From Dialister hominis (GTDB lineage Bacteria; Bacillota; Negativicutes; Veillonellales; Dialisteraceae), in contig NZ_AP019697.1 of the NCBI RefSeq assembly GCF_007164725.1, positions 1,160,001-1,224,000 on the forward strand: a stretch of 64,000 nt of DNA. The letters are read 5' to 3'. A program made the position numbers and the translations under genes. Below the pieces are notes generated by a model. It saw only the letters and a list, made by a program, of their open reading frames with translations, did no database searches and was not told the DNA's origin. Shown one piece after another: positions 22,210-32,300 of the stretch. Numbering within the stretch: the first letter of the stretch is position 1; the number at the start of each line of letters is the position of its first letter.

Positions 22210-23216
22210 TACAGTCCTTTCGATGCAACATAAGCTACAAGATCAATAATACGCATTGAATAACCCCATTCGTTATCGTACCATGCAATAACTTTGACAA
22301 GATTGCCGTCCATAACCATGGTGAGCAGGCTGTCAACGGTAGAGCTTACATTTGTTGTGCGGAAATCGCTGGATACAAGGGGTTCATCCGTATAAGCAAG
22401 GATTCCTTTCAATTCGTCTTCAGCGGCTTTCTTCAATGCTTCGTTGACTTCTTCCTTTGTAACTGTCTTTTCCAGTTCAACAACCAGATCGACCAGGGAT
22501 ACGTCCGGGGTCGGAACGCGGATAGCCAGTCCGTTCAGTTTGCCTTTCATTTCAGGAATGACAATGCCGATTGCCTTTGCTGCGCCTGTGGAAGTCGGAA
22601 TAATGTTTTCTGCAGCAGCACGGCCTCTTCTTGGATCCTTCTTGTGTGCTTTTTCAAGAATAGCCTGGTCATTCGTATAGGAATGAACGGTTGTCATAAG
22701 TCCGCGTACAATGTGGAACTGTTCATGCAGTACTTTTACAATCGGAGCGAGGCAGTTTGTCGTGCAGGAAGCGTTGGAAATAATATTGTCTGCCTTCGGG
22801 TCATATGTTTCTTCATTGACGCCCATAACAATCGTTGCGTCATCATCTTTGCCCGGTGCTGTGATAATAACCTTTTTCACAGTTCCCTTGATATGCTTTC
22901 CGGCGCTGACTTTATCTTTCAGCTTGCCTGTGGATTCTACAACGATTTCAACACCATACTTGCTCCAGTCCAGATGCTCCGGATCACGATTCTGGAAAAC
23001 ATGAACACGTTTGCCTTCAATGATCAAATCGTCGCCGTCAATTTCTACCTTTTCATCAAGTCTTCCGTGAACAGTATCGTATTTAAGAAGGTAAGCAGCT
23101 GTTTCAACCCCGCTTGGATTGTTAATAGCAACGACTTCCAGATCGTCCCTCTTCAGCATGCCGCGAAATACGAGTCTTCCAATTCTGCCAAATCCATTAA
23201 TTCCGACTTTAACCAT
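22209..23216 (-). CDS. gapA: glyceraldehyde-3-phosphate dehydrogenase, type I
   Basis: GapA oxidises glyceraldehyde 3-phosphate with phosphate. The 335 residues start VKVGINGFGRIGR; the nucleophile Cys151 is in SNASCTTNCLAP and its His partner lies in the later part. Residues 32-33 are Asn-Asn (AINNPSG), while NAD-specific enzymes usually have Asp at this turn, so cofactor preference is uncertain. ATG at 23216 is preceded by AGGAGG ten bases away. Its first eight bases overlap the end of cggR, so the two are translationally coupled. In-frame ATG at 23249 lies inside cggR and is not needed. Confidence 0.97.
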   Translation of the reverse strand: MVKVGINGFGRIGRLVFRGMLKRDDLEVVAINNPSGVETAAYLLKYDTVHGRLDEKVEIDGDDLIIEGKRVHVFQNRDPEHLDWSKYGVEIVVESTGKLKDKVSAGKHIKGTVKKVIITAPGKDDDATIVMGVNEETYDPKADNIISNASCTTNCLAPIVKVLHEQFHIVRGLMTTVHSYTNDQAILEKAHKKDPRRGRAAAENIIPTSTGAAKAIGIVIPEMKGKLNGLAIRVPTPDVSLVDLVVELEKTVTKEEVNEALKKAAEDELKGILAYTDEPLVSSDFRTTNVSSTVDSLLTMVMDGNLVKVIAWYDNEWGYSMRIIDLVAYVASKGL

Positions 23217-24249
23217 GATCTTTGCAACCTCCTGTTGTCGCTTTTTCACCTGAAACTAGTTGAAGTATTTTTCTGCCGGCCCCTTCATCAGTAATGAGGA
23301 CTCCGCGTATTCCTGCTCTTGCCACAGCAAGGATCGCTTCCCCATTATGACTTCCGCCTGCAGTAATTAATATATGTGGTATTGCTGGTATATCGTCCCT
23401 GGAAATGCCGACATTGTACAGGCGATATAAGATTTTCCCTTCCGCATTGACATATAGTCCCAAAGCTTCGCTGGATACATTTTCCTTTTCCAGCCGCCTC
23501 GTTACATCTGATGGAAGTTCGTGATACTTCTTAATATCCTCTGCACTGTCTATACCAGTAACCAATATACCCGCTTTTGAAAACAATTCTTCTGTCTGAT
23601 TGATCTGCGGCAATTCTTTTTTCAGCTTGTAGAAAAACTCGGGACTCAATCCATCCGGTATTTGAAGGATGTGATACTTCCCTCCTAATTTTTCAGCCAT
23701 ATGAGCTGCCACATTATTTGGTAAAAAATCTATTCTCCTGCCAAATCCTCTTCTGATCGGTAAAACATCCACATTCATGTGAAGCTTTGGGAGCATTTCC
23801 GCCAGTTCAGCCATCAATGCTCCGCCGCTCACTGCCACTATGTCATCATCTCTTATAAGACGAATCAGGGCCAAGGCGGCCTCCTGGGCTATATCACCTC
23901 TTACTGACTCCTTCTCATCAGAATCTCCCCGCACCAGTATGACCTTTTTCATCGATAAGATTTTCTGCAAAGATGCTGCCATCTTATCGGAAAAAGGACT
24001 TTTCCGGAAATAATGGGAAAGCGGCTCCAGGAGTGATTCACCCTTGCTGGTCAAACTGATCCCGGAGGGCCTGTAAACCAAAAGCCCGGTCCGCTCCATT
24101 TCTTCAATGTGTTTCCGAATAATGCTGTCTGACAATTCCGTCTGTACGGTTAAAAGATGTCTTCCGACCGGTTGTGCTGCATGGATCTGTCTGAGGATTT
24201 CATACCGCTCCTGTGCTTCAATCATCATCTCCGGCACAAGAAGCATCAT
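23209..24249 (-). CDS. cggR: central glycolytic genes regulator
   Basis: CggR is a SorC/DeoR-type repressor that, in Bacillus, releases gapA-operon DNA when fructose 1,6-bisphosphate binds. The 346 residues show an N-terminal winged helix (EAQERYEILRQIHAAQPVGRHLL ... SDSIIRKHIEEME; shown in parts) and a C-terminal sugar-phosphate-binding domain (VSGGALMAELAEML, the ITAGGSHNGEAIL loop). I chose ATG at 24249, with AAGGGG eight bases upstream. A GTG at 24276 is possible but has a poor ribosome site. It is the first gene of the glycolytic operon and overlaps gapA by eight bases. An inverted repeat downstream of its promoter is the likely operator. Confidence 0.93.
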   Translation of the reverse strand: MMLLVPEMMIEAQERYEILRQIHAAQPVGRHLLTVQTELSDSIIRKHIEEMERTGLLVYRPSGISLTSKGESLLEPLSHYFRKSPFSDKMAASLQKILSMKKVILVRGDSDEKESVRGDIAQEAALALIRLIRDDDIVAVSGGALMAELAEMLPKLHMNVDVLPIRRGFGRRIDFLPNNVAAHMAEKLGGKYHILQIPDGLSPEFFYKLKKELPQINQTEELFSKAGILVTGIDSAEDIKKYHELPSDVTRRLEKENVSSEALGLYVNAEGKILYRLYNVGISRDDIPAIPHILITAGGSHNGEAILAVARAGIRGVLITDEGAGRKILQLVSGEKATTGGCKDHG

Positions 24250-24301
24250 TAAGGAGTCCCCTTCCACCTTTATCACTTCCGTATCATATATTTATGAAAT
24301 T

Positions 24302-24332
24302 AGGGATAGAGAAAAGCCTGAACTCTACCCTT
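24302..24332. promoter_or_regulatory. candidate CggR operator
   Basis: AGGGTAGAG and CTCTATCCCT form a near-perfect inverted repeat, spaced by about 12 bases, at the predicted transcription start. Its place fits autorepression by CggR. The sequence is not the Bacillus operator, so the assignment is inference. Confidence 0.5.
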
Positions 24333-24334
24333 AC

Positions 24335-24363
24335 AGTATATCACGCAGTTAATAATACTACAA
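24335..24363 (-). promoter_or_regulatory. promoter of the cggR-gapA-pgk-tpiA-eno operon
   Basis: Minus strand: -35 TTGTAG (24358-24363), 17-base spacer, -10 TATACT (24335-24340). It is about 85 bases upstream of the cggR start. Confidence 0.6.
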
Positions 24364-24670
24364 CAACTGCCGTTAATTCTATAATTAAGTATACATTATT
24401 TAACCATAATGTGCATTAAAATTATGTAATATATACTTATTCCTATATTTTACGTGCAGGAAAGGCTGATATTTCCACATTGACTCTCTTCTAAAATCAA
24501 AGCCTTTATCCGTTTTTATATCATTTCCTCATCATGGTTCATTTCAGGCAGATATTTTCCTATGTTTTCTCATTACATGAAATTTGCGCATTGCATAGCA
24601 GCCAAAGGGTTACTTTCATGCATTCATTATGCATTTGTCTTCCGGTAATCCGCATGATAGGGCTTAAAAC

Positions 24671-24699
24671 TTACCTATTCCACATAAAGCAGGTATAAT
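24671..24699 (+). promoter_or_regulatory. fabK promoter
   Basis: -35 TTACCT (24671-24676), 17-base spacer, -10 TATAAT (24694-24699), giving a leader of about 95 bases. Confidence 0.65.
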
Positions 24700-24800
24700 G
24701 GGAAAAGAATAATAAACCGGTCTTCATAAGGCATCAAGCAAAGTCCATTATGAAATTTCACTTTAATCCGGTATTTTCATATCGCAAGGAGATGGATATT

Positions 24801-25754
24801 ATGTCATGGAACACAAAGTTAACGAAGCTCCTCAGTATTGATTACCCCATTATTCAGGGTGCAATGGCCTATATTTCAGACGGAGTGCTGGCGGCTGCAA
24901 TGAATCATGCAGGCTGCGCAGGCGTCATAGGCTCGGGCGGATTCTCTGCAGATGAAGTCAGGGACAGTATCAGGACAGCCAAAGACATTCTGGGAAACGG
25001 GAAATGCTACGGCGTCAATTTAATGCTGCAGGCGCCAAACGTCGATGATGTTGCTCAGGTGATCTGTGATGAGAAAGTCCCCTTCGTAACCATTGGTGCA
25101 GGCAATCCCCTCCCATGGTTTGAACCTCTTCATCATGCAGGCATCAAATGCATTCCGGTTGTTCCAAATGCAAAGCTTGCCAAGCGTGTGCAGGATGCCG
25201 GAGCTGATGCCATCATCGTCGAAGGCATGGAAGCAGGCGGACATGACGGTAAAGTGACACTCATGGCTCTCCTGGAAAACATTCTTCCCGACATCGAGAT
25301 TCCACTGGTTGCAGCCGGAGGCATCGTGGACGGAAGAGGTGTTGCGGCATCTCTGATCATGGGCGCTTCAGGTGTCCAGATGGGTACACGCTTCCTTCTT
25401 GCTGAGGAATGCCACCTGCTTCACCCCAATGCCAAGCAGGCCATCATCAATGCCAACGATACGGATTCTGTCGTCTGCGGCTTCACTACCGGAGACAGTG
25501 TCAGAGGATTAAGAAATAAGTTCTCTGATAAGTATCTGCAGGAAGAATACAGCGGTGCTCCTTTGAGCACCTTGACTGCACTTTCCAGAGGGACAAACAG
25601 AAAAGGTGCCATTGAAGGCGACACAGAAAACGGCTTTATCCTCGCCGGCATGTCACTGACCCATTTGACAAAGATTCAGCCCGTACAGGAAATCGTTGAA
25701 GATATCGTATCCGAAACAGAACGCTGCCTGGCAAATGCCAGCCGCGTCATTTAA
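24801..25754 (+). CDS. fabK: enoyl-ACP reductase II (FabK-type FMN enzyme)
   Basis: FabK reduces enoyl-ACP in the last step of each fatty-acid elongation cycle, replacing FabI. The 317 residues form an FMN-binding TIM barrel of the nitronate monooxygenase/FabK family. The motifs match FabK closely: IDYPIIQGAMAYISDG, AGVIGSGG, YGVNLML, VTIGAGNP, CIPVVPN, VEGMEAGGHDG, PLVAAGGIVDGRG and QMGTRFLLAEEC. Nitronate monooxygenase is the alternative, but EGMEAGGH and GVNLML favour FabK. ATG at 24801 has AAGGAG nine bases upstream; an in-frame ATG at 24750 has none. It is a single gene; the IS1182-like element begins a few bases after its stop. Confidence 0.85.
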   Translation: MSWNTKLTKLLSIDYPIIQGAMAYISDGVLAAAMNHAGCAGVIGSGGFSADEVRDSIRTAKDILGNGKCYGVNLMLQAPNVDDVAQVICDEKVPFVTIGAGNPLPWFEPLHHAGIKCIPVVPNAKLAKRVQDAGADAIIVEGMEAGGHDGKVTLMALLENILPDIEIPLVAAGGIVDGRGVAASLIMGASGVQMGTRFLLAEECHLLHPNAKQAIINANDTDSVVCGFTTGDSVRGLRNKFSDKYLQEEYSGAPLSTLTALSRGTNRKGAIEGDTENGFILAGMSLTHLTKIQPVQEIVEDIVSETERCLANASRVI

Positions 25755-25801
25755 ATCAGCTGCATAGTAAAAAGGGGATGTGACAAAATTCATCCCAACA
25801 A

Positions 25802-25845
25802 AAAGGGCTCTGCCCCGGATCATTTGGTCCGGGGCAGAGCCTTTC
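25802..25845. terminator. GC-rich hairpin insulating the IS1182 transposase
   Basis: GGCTCTGCCCCGGA pairs with TCCGGGGCAGAGCC; with flanking A-T pairs and one G-T pair the stem reaches 17. It probably blocks readthrough from fabK into the transposase. Confidence 0.7.
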
Positions 25846-25863
25846 GTGTTATAATTTTTTACA

Positions 25864-27441
25864 ATGAAAAATAACAACACTAGCAATCATTTTACCGCAG
25901 AACAAGGCATTTTGCCAATGTTTCCCTCTGAGATTCTCAATGTCGATGATCCTGTTTTAATGTATGACAGATTTATGGAGGAAATCGATCTTAAAAAGTA
26001 CCTTCGTTACATACCGACGCGTGGCGCTGGCAGACCCAGGTATAATCCCGTCAACATGCTGAAAACGATCATCTATGGTTTCGCAGAAGAAGGATATTGC
26101 TCTTTTAGAAAACTTGAAGATAATTGCAGGGTTAATATCAGATATATGTACCTGATGAATTATGAAGCCCCATCCTATCGGACATTCTGTCATTTCGTGA
26201 AGGGCTTTCTTAAGTATTCTCTCAAGGATATCTTTTATTCAATTACGAAAGAACTCTGCGGCAAACTCAACGTGGATTTGCAGCATATATATATTGACGG
26301 TTCCAAGTTTGAAGCGAACGCAAATAAATACAGCTGGGTATGGAAGAAATCCGCTGAAAAATCCCGCTACAAGCTTTTTGCCAAGATTACCAGCCTTTTT
26401 GAGTTACTCAATGATGATCTTAAGTATGACCATATGAGTGTAAACATCAATACAGAATACGCTCCGGACTATCTGCGTCTGGTATTGGATAAATTAAAAG
26501 AAATCTGGCAGATTGATGAGACGGCCTTTGTTCATGGAAGCGGGCATCGCAAGTCCGATCATCAACGCAAGTATGAGCAGCTTAAGGCATATACATCAAA
26601 ACTTGAAGAATATGTTGAGAAGATACAGATATGCGGTACTTCCAGAAACAGTTATTCGAAGACCGATACGGATGCAACATTCATGCGAATCAAGTCGGAC
26701 TACATGGGAAATGATCAGCTTCTGCCTGCATACAATGTCCAAATAGGTGTTGCCGATGAATTTATTGCCGTAATTGATGTTAACCAGTATCGTTCAGATA
26801 TGGATTGCTTCGTACCGCTGATGGAGGAATTCCACGAAGTCTATGGGGCTTATCCTAAGTATCCTGTGGCAGATGCAGGATATGGATCTTTCAACAATTA
26901 CATCTATTGCGAGCAGCACGGTATGGAAAAGTATATGAAATTCCCCATGTACAAGAAAGAAACGAAAGACAAGAAATACCATACCAATCCGTTTCGGCCA
27001 ATAAACTTTAGAGTTGATGAGAATGGAACCATCCGTTGTCCAAATGACAGGGCTTTCAAATTTATCTATAGACATCTGGTCAGAGGGAACTTATACGGCA
27101 GGCAGGAGGAAGTATTTGAATGCGAAGACTGCCAAGGATGCCCGCTGGCAGAGCAATGTAAAAAGACCCCGAAGAACAAAAGAATCTCATTGAGCAGAGA
27201 ACGGAATAACATGTACCAGGAGGTTCAGGATAATCTGGAAAGCATCCATGGAGCCCTGCTAAGAATGAACCGGTCAATCCAGGCTGAAGGAACTTTTGGA
27301 ATCATGAAACATGACAGATGGTACAAAAGAATCGTCAGAAAAGGGATAGATTCTGTAAAAGCCGAGTTATACCTGGTAGCACTTGGCTATAATTTAAGGA
27401 AATACATCACAAAAATAATGCGTATAAGGATTGCCGCCTAA
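25864..27441 (+). CDS. IS1182-family transposase
   Basis: This 525-residue DDE transposase (DDE_Tnp_1 type) has the N-terminal DUF772 region (VDDPVLMYDRFMEEID to SFRKLEDNCRVN), then IYIDGSKFEANANKYSW with the first Asp, a ADAGYGSFNNY motif with the second, a cysteine cluster (CEDCQGCPLAEQC, near 420-432) and the C-terminal core AEGTFGIMKHDRWYKR. The frame is complete. The ATG at 25864 has no ribosome site, and a TATAAT at 25850-25855 lies only eight bases upstream, so the mRNA may be nearly leaderless and poorly translated. Confidence 0.93.
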   Translation: MKNNNTSNHFTAEQGILPMFPSEILNVDDPVLMYDRFMEEIDLKKYLRYIPTRGAGRPRYNPVNMLKTIIYGFAEEGYCSFRKLEDNCRVNIRYMYLMNYEAPSYRTFCHFVKGFLKYSLKDIFYSITKELCGKLNVDLQHIYIDGSKFEANANKYSWVWKKSAEKSRYKLFAKITSLFELLNDDLKYDHMSVNINTEYAPDYLRLVLDKLKEIWQIDETAFVHGSGHRKSDHQRKYEQLKAYTSKLEEYVEKIQICGTSRNSYSKTDTDATFMRIKSDYMGNDQLLPAYNVQIGVADEFIAVIDVNQYRSDMDCFVPLMEEFHEVYGAYPKYPVADAGYGSFNNYIYCEQHGMEKYMKFPMYKKETKDKKYHTNPFRPINFRVDENGTIRCPNDRAFKFIYRHLVRGNLYGRQEEVFECEDCQGCPLAEQCKKTPKNKRISLSRERNNMYQEVQDNLESIHGALLRMNRSIQAEGTFGIMKHDRWYKRIVRKGIDSVKAELYLVALGYNLRKYITKIMRIRIAA

Positions 27442-27542
27442 GACAATATAATTAAAAGTCTTATGGGGGTAAGGGGGCTTACGCGCATTTTTACGTAAAA
27501 GGCTTACAGCAGAGCTAAAAATGATGAAATAAAGACGCAAAA

Positions 27543-27591
27543 AAGAGGCTGCAACAAAATGATTAACCATTTTGTCACAGCCCCTTTTTAC
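27543..27591. terminator. palindrome at the IS1182 right end
   Basis: GAGGCTG(CA)ACAAAATG pairs with CATTTTGT(CA)CAGCCCC around ATTAAC, flanked by A-run and T-run. It can terminate both the transposase and the opposing flippase gene. It is closely related to the eno terminator. Confidence 0.75.
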
Positions 27592-27616
27592 TATGCTTTC
27601 ATTCCTAAGCAATATA

Positions 27617-29218
27617 TTACTTTTTGAAACTCATCTTTTCCACAATAGCGGCCAGACGTGTGCCGATCTTTGGGATTTCCCTGACATCATCAGGAGTTAC
27701 AGCACGAATCAGCACGATACCGACAAGGTAGACAACTCCGCCCAGGGCAATTGCAATCAGGGTAGAAAGCGTATTGCTGTGAATCAGGCTGTAAAGAGCG
27801 TGATAAGAGCCATAAGCAACCACGCCCATAACGGCTGCTGCAATGAAGAGCTTGACCGTATGCTTTATGTCCATCGTGTAATGTCTGTATTTATAAAGGA
27901 AAATCAAATTGAGAATGGCTGCAACGCCAAAGTCTGCATTTGTTGCCCATGCCGCACCTAAAACGCCCCAGCTTGGGAGAGCCGTGAGGTTCCATGAAAG
28001 GAACATCTTGCAGCACGCGCTGGCAACCATGTTCAGGAAAGGTATGGCAGTCTTGCCCATCCCCTGCAGAACGCCCGTTGTTACCTGCTGCACGCCAAGA
28101 AGGAAAATGCCAAAGCTCATGATTGCAATGCACGGACCAGCATCCGGAGTTGCATAAAGCATGGCAGAAATTGGTGTGGCAATCACACACATTCCGACAA
28201 AGGAAGGAATGGTAATCAGATTGGCCAAGCGCATCGCGGTATCTGTTCTTTTGAGTACCATGTCGCCGCGTTTCTGCGCGATAGCTTCCGAAACGAAAGG
28301 AACAAGACTTGCTGCCAGAGATGCCGTAACGATGGTAGGCATGTTGACAAGAGCCGTTGCCATGCCGGTCAGATAGCCGAAGAATGTTGTTGACTGTTCA
28401 ATCGTAAAACCAGCAACTTCAAGTCTTCTTGGAACAATGAAAAGATCGATCAATGAAACGATCGGAAGCATGATATTTGCCAGCGATACAGGAATGGCAA
28501 GAACAAGCAGTCTTTTGATAATTGTCTTTACACTCTGCGGCTTGATAGATGGATCCTGCTCAGATGCCAGTTCATTTCTCCATCCGCGGGTCATGTAGTA
28601 GAAAACAAGAAGTGTCAGTATGCCGACAAAAGCACCCGGTGCTGCACCAAGGGTTGCGCCGGCAGCTCCGTATTCCAGTCCATAAGGAAGAAGGACGACG
28701 GCGAAAAGAATCATGGCAACAACACGGACGACCTGTTCAAGTATCTGTGAAACAGCTGTCGGTGTCATCAGCTGAAGACCCTGGAAGTAACCTCTTAGCG
28801 TCGCAAGAAGCGTTGCACAGAAAACAGCCGGGGACAAAGCAAGGAGTGACCAATAGGCTCTCTGGTCGCGGACAATTTCACTGTCGACCAGCCACTGGGC
28901 CCCGAAGAAAAGCAGGAGACTGAAAAAGAGTCCTGTCAAAACCAATGTCACGAGCGATATACGGAATACCTTCTGCCCGCCAAAGTAATCGTTGACTGCG
29001 TTTCTTTCTGCAACCATGATTGAAATAGCCACAGGAAGACCTGCTGACGATACCGAAAGGCAAAGCAGGTAGATCGGATAAGCCATCTGGTAGAGCCCAA
29101 TCCCTTCGCCGCCAAGAAGTCTTGACAGATAGATACGACTGAATGCCCCAATGAACTTGACGATAATCCCTGCTACCGTCAAGATCAACGCACCCTGGAT
29201 AAACGAATTTTTACGCAT
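27617..29218 (-). CDS. MurJ/SpoVB-like lipid or polysaccharide flippase (MOP superfamily)
   Basis: The 533-residue protein has about 14 predicted hydrophobic helices and the MATE/MVF-type start (FIQGALILTVAGIIVKFIGAFSRIYLSRLLGGEGIGLYQ; shown here only as family pattern FIQGALIL and LGGEGIGLYQMAYP). Polysaccharide biosynthesis proteins of the SpoVB/YtgP group look like this, and some of them are the lipid II flippase. Which substrate it carries cannot be told. ATG at 29218 has AGGTG upstream. It lies 123 bases after mfd on the same strand and may end the folP-folB-folK-mfd transcript. Confidence 0.8.
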   Translation of the reverse strand: MRKNSFIQGALILTVAGIIVKFIGAFSRIYLSRLLGGEGIGLYQMAYPIYLLCLSVSSAGLPVAISIMVAERNAVNDYFGGQKVFRISLVTLVLTGLFFSLLLFFGAQWLVDSEIVRDQRAYWSLLALSPAVFCATLLATLRGYFQGLQLMTPTAVSQILEQVVRVVAMILFAVVLLPYGLEYGAAGATLGAAPGAFVGILTLLVFYYMTRGWRNELASEQDPSIKPQSVKTIIKRLLVLAIPVSLANIMLPIVSLIDLFIVPRRLEVAGFTIEQSTTFFGYLTGMATALVNMPTIVTASLAASLVPFVSEAIAQKRGDMVLKRTDTAMRLANLITIPSFVGMCVIATPISAMLYATPDAGPCIAIMSFGIFLLGVQQVTTGVLQGMGKTAIPFLNMVASACCKMFLSWNLTALPSWGVLGAAWATNADFGVAAILNLIFLYKYRHYTMDIKHTVKLFIAAAVMGVVAYGSYHALYSLIHSNTLSTLIAIALGGVVYLVGIVLIRAVTPDDVREIPKIGTRLAAIVEKMSFKK

Positions 29219-29341
29219 TTTTCACCTGATTAAAAAATATGGAAAAGCCCCTCAAAAAAACATAACTTATATAGTCATAACAGATTTGCTAATAAATGTA
29301 AAGCAGAATCCCGTAAATGCAGAGTTCTATGCACTGCAAAT

Positions 29342-32300
29342 CTAATGGGAAGAATGATGGATCTCGCTCATCAGCTCATCCAGGAAACCGCCAAGCCATT
29401 TCATGGGGCTGCCCTTGATTCCTGCCTTCCTGATTCTCAGCCTTGCCGGATTTCCCGGAAGGAAATGCAGGTATGGAACAAGCGCTTTTGGCAGAAGGTT
29501 GGGATTCCATCCACGCATGAAATCCTCATCCGCCCATGTAAGAAGCATGGAATCCCCTTCGTCAATGACACTCCCTATTCCAAGTTTCCTGGCTTTTATT
29601 CTGACCAGGGAAATGGAAAACAGTTTTTCGGCCGGTTCTGTCGGGGTTCCATAGCGGTCGACTGCCTCATCGATCAAATCCGCCAGCTCTTTCTCATCTT
29701 CCACGGATGCCAGTCTTCTGTAAATTTCCATCTTCTGCTCTTCATTGCTGATGTACTTGGAATCCAGGTACGCATCCTGACGAAATTCGATAGTGGTATT
29801 CGGCAGTTTCTTCGGAAGGGGCTTATGCTCTCTTTCTGCCATCAGACGCTGCACAGCCTCCTCAAGCATGGAGCAGTACGCTGCAAACCCGACGCTTGCG
29901 ATATTGCCATGCTGGGCAGATCCCAGAAGATTGCCTGCCCCGCGGATTTCCAGATCGCGCATGGCGACTTTAAAGCCGCTCCCGAGTTCAGTAAATTCTC
30001 TTATGGTGTTCAGACGCTTTTCTGCAACTTCGCTAAGCACTTTATCCTTATTATAGAAGAACCAGGCACGTGCAATTTTATCGGAACGCCCTACCCTTCC
30101 GCGCATCTGATAAATCTGGGAAAGTCCAAGCTTGTCTGCATCATAGACCAGCATCGTATTGGCATTTGGCTGATCCAGCCCGTTTTCGATCAAGGTTGTG
30201 CAAAGCAGGACATCATGCTTTCCCTGATAGAAATCAAGCATCACTTTTTCAAGGACTGCACCATCCATCCGGCCATAGGCAACTCCAATCGATATCGTAT
30301 CCGGCAGTATGCTCTTCAGATGATCCAGCATGGCAGGCATCGTCTCAATCCTGTTGTAGACAAAGAATGACTGGCCGCCGCGTTCCTTTTCCCTAAGAAT
30401 CGCGTCAATGACAATGGAATCATCGTACTCGCTAACATAGGTCTGGATTGCATGTCTTCCAGGAGGCGGCGTTGTGATCGTGACCATATCACGAAGTCCT
30501 GTCAAACTCATATGGAGCGTTCTTGGTATCGGTGTTGCCGAAAGAGTCAATACATCGATTCCCTCTGCCAGTGATTTTCTTCTTTCTTTCTGTACGACAC
30601 CGAAGCGCTGCTCCTCATCTACGACCAGCAGTCCCAGTCTCCTGCACTTAATCTTTTTGTTCAGGACAGAATGAGTCCCAATGACAACATCCAGTTCGCC
30701 GGATTCAAGCTGATGGAGGATCTTTGTCCTTTCAGAAGCCTTTGTGAATCTGTTCAGCACCGCAATATTGACGCCAAAGGAATCCATGCGGGACTTGAAG
30801 TTTTTATAATGCTGCTCTGACAAAACCGTCGTAGGACACAGAACCATAGCCTGATAGCCGCTCATGACACATTTAAAAACGGCTCTCATCGCCACTTCCG
30901 TCTTTCCAAATCCAACGTCCCCGCAAAGAAGCATGTCCATCGGTGTGGGCTTTTCCATAGCCTTCTTGATGACGGAAATAGCATTCTCCTGATTTTCTGT
31001 TTCAACATAAGGGAATGAATCTTCAAATTCAACCTGTTCTGCCGTATCCGGCGCAAAGGCAATACCCTTTGCCAGTTCACGCTTCGCGTACACGTCCAAA
31101 AGCTTTTCAGCCAGTTCCTGAATGGATTTTTTCGCCTTTGAGCGGATTTTTTTCCAGTTGGCTCCGCCCATGGTATGAAGGCGCGGCGTTTCTCCTTCCG
31201 GACCGATATACTTCTCCAAAGTACCAATCTGGTCTACAGGAAGATAAAGCTTATCCGATCCTGCATACTGGATGGTAATGTAATCCCTGTGGACACCGGA
31301 TAATTCAATCGTGCGTATGCCAAGGTACCTGCCGATTCCATGTACCTGCTGAACAACATAGTCCCCCGGATTCAGATCGGAAAAGTAACGGATCTGCTTT
31401 CTTGATCCGCTTGTACTGTACTTTCTGAGTTTCTGCCTGCCAAGAATATCGCCGGCTGTAATCAGGGCCAGATTAAAATCGGAAAGTTCAAACCCCTCTG
31501 TCAGGACGCCATCAAGGAGAACCACTTTCCCCTCTTCTATATCAAGAGACATGGGTATCTGATGGTCCGTTAATATTCCCTCGATTTCGCGCTTCTCGGA
31601 GGCCCTCGGGATGACGATTGCAGTTTTCCAGTTCTTATTCAGAAGGGATTTCAAATCGGCCGTAAAAATGGGAATCTGCCTCTGATAATTCGTCATCTCC
31701 TGCCCGTTCCAATTGTGGTATACCGAAGGCTTGAACTCCTCCAGTTCCCTCTTGAGAAGCGAGAATACCATTTCCTGATTCGTTTGTTTCCGGGCTGTAT
31801 GAATGAGCTCGCTCCAGAGGAAAGCCTTGCCCGCATTGGCTTTTTCTTCCTTAAAGAACTGCTTTAAGGATTCCTCACCCCTTTGCGGTTCATCATAAAA
31901 GACGATCCCATGATCCAGGTAAGAGAGAACGGATGAATTCTTGCTGCCCTTTACGGCAACAGGAAATACGCTTTGACTTTCCAGTGTTTCGATGGAGCGC
32001 TGGCTGTCTACATCAAACAAACGTATGCTGTCAATTTCATCACCGAAGAATTCAATTCTCACCGGATGAATTTCATTGATCGGATAAATATCGACGATAT
32101 CGCCCCTGACAGAAAAATGTCCGGACCGCTCAACCTGATCGACTCTTTCGTACCCCAGATCCTGCAGTACTTCCAGGACTTCTCTTCTTTCGATTTCACT
32201 GCCTAACTCAAATTTATATAAATGATCCTTGATAGAAGAAGGAGCTGAAATTTTCTGCGCAGCTTCTACTGCGGCCGCAATAATGATGCTCTTTTCACCA

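Larger units (their letters stand above)
24250..24800. other. divergent intergenic region between cggR and fabK
   Basis: No gene is seen in this AT-rich stretch. It holds the cggR promoter and operator on one side and the fabK promoter on the other. A 13-base inverted repeat (TAAGTATACATTA at 24386-24398, its partner at 24427-24439, one mismatch) lies upstream of the cggR promoter and may be a second regulatory site. Confidence 0.5.
25762..27596 (+). mobile_element. IS1182-family insertion sequence
   Basis: The element has 28-base terminal inverted repeats with one mismatch (left 25762-25789, right 27569-27596). They begin GCATAGTAAAAAGGGG and continue to TGTGACAAAAT. One transposase gene fills the inside. 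A strong GC-rich hairpin (25802-25845) precedes the gene and another palindrome closes the right end. The outer GCATA/TATGC could be a palindromic target rather than part of the element, and I see no direct-repeat target duplication. It lies between fabK and a flippase gene without breaking either. Confidence 0.8.

Noticed and set aside
29345-30370. A 341-codon open frame opposite mfd
   Set aside because: Lies entirely within the conserved C-terminal half of mfd in antisense.
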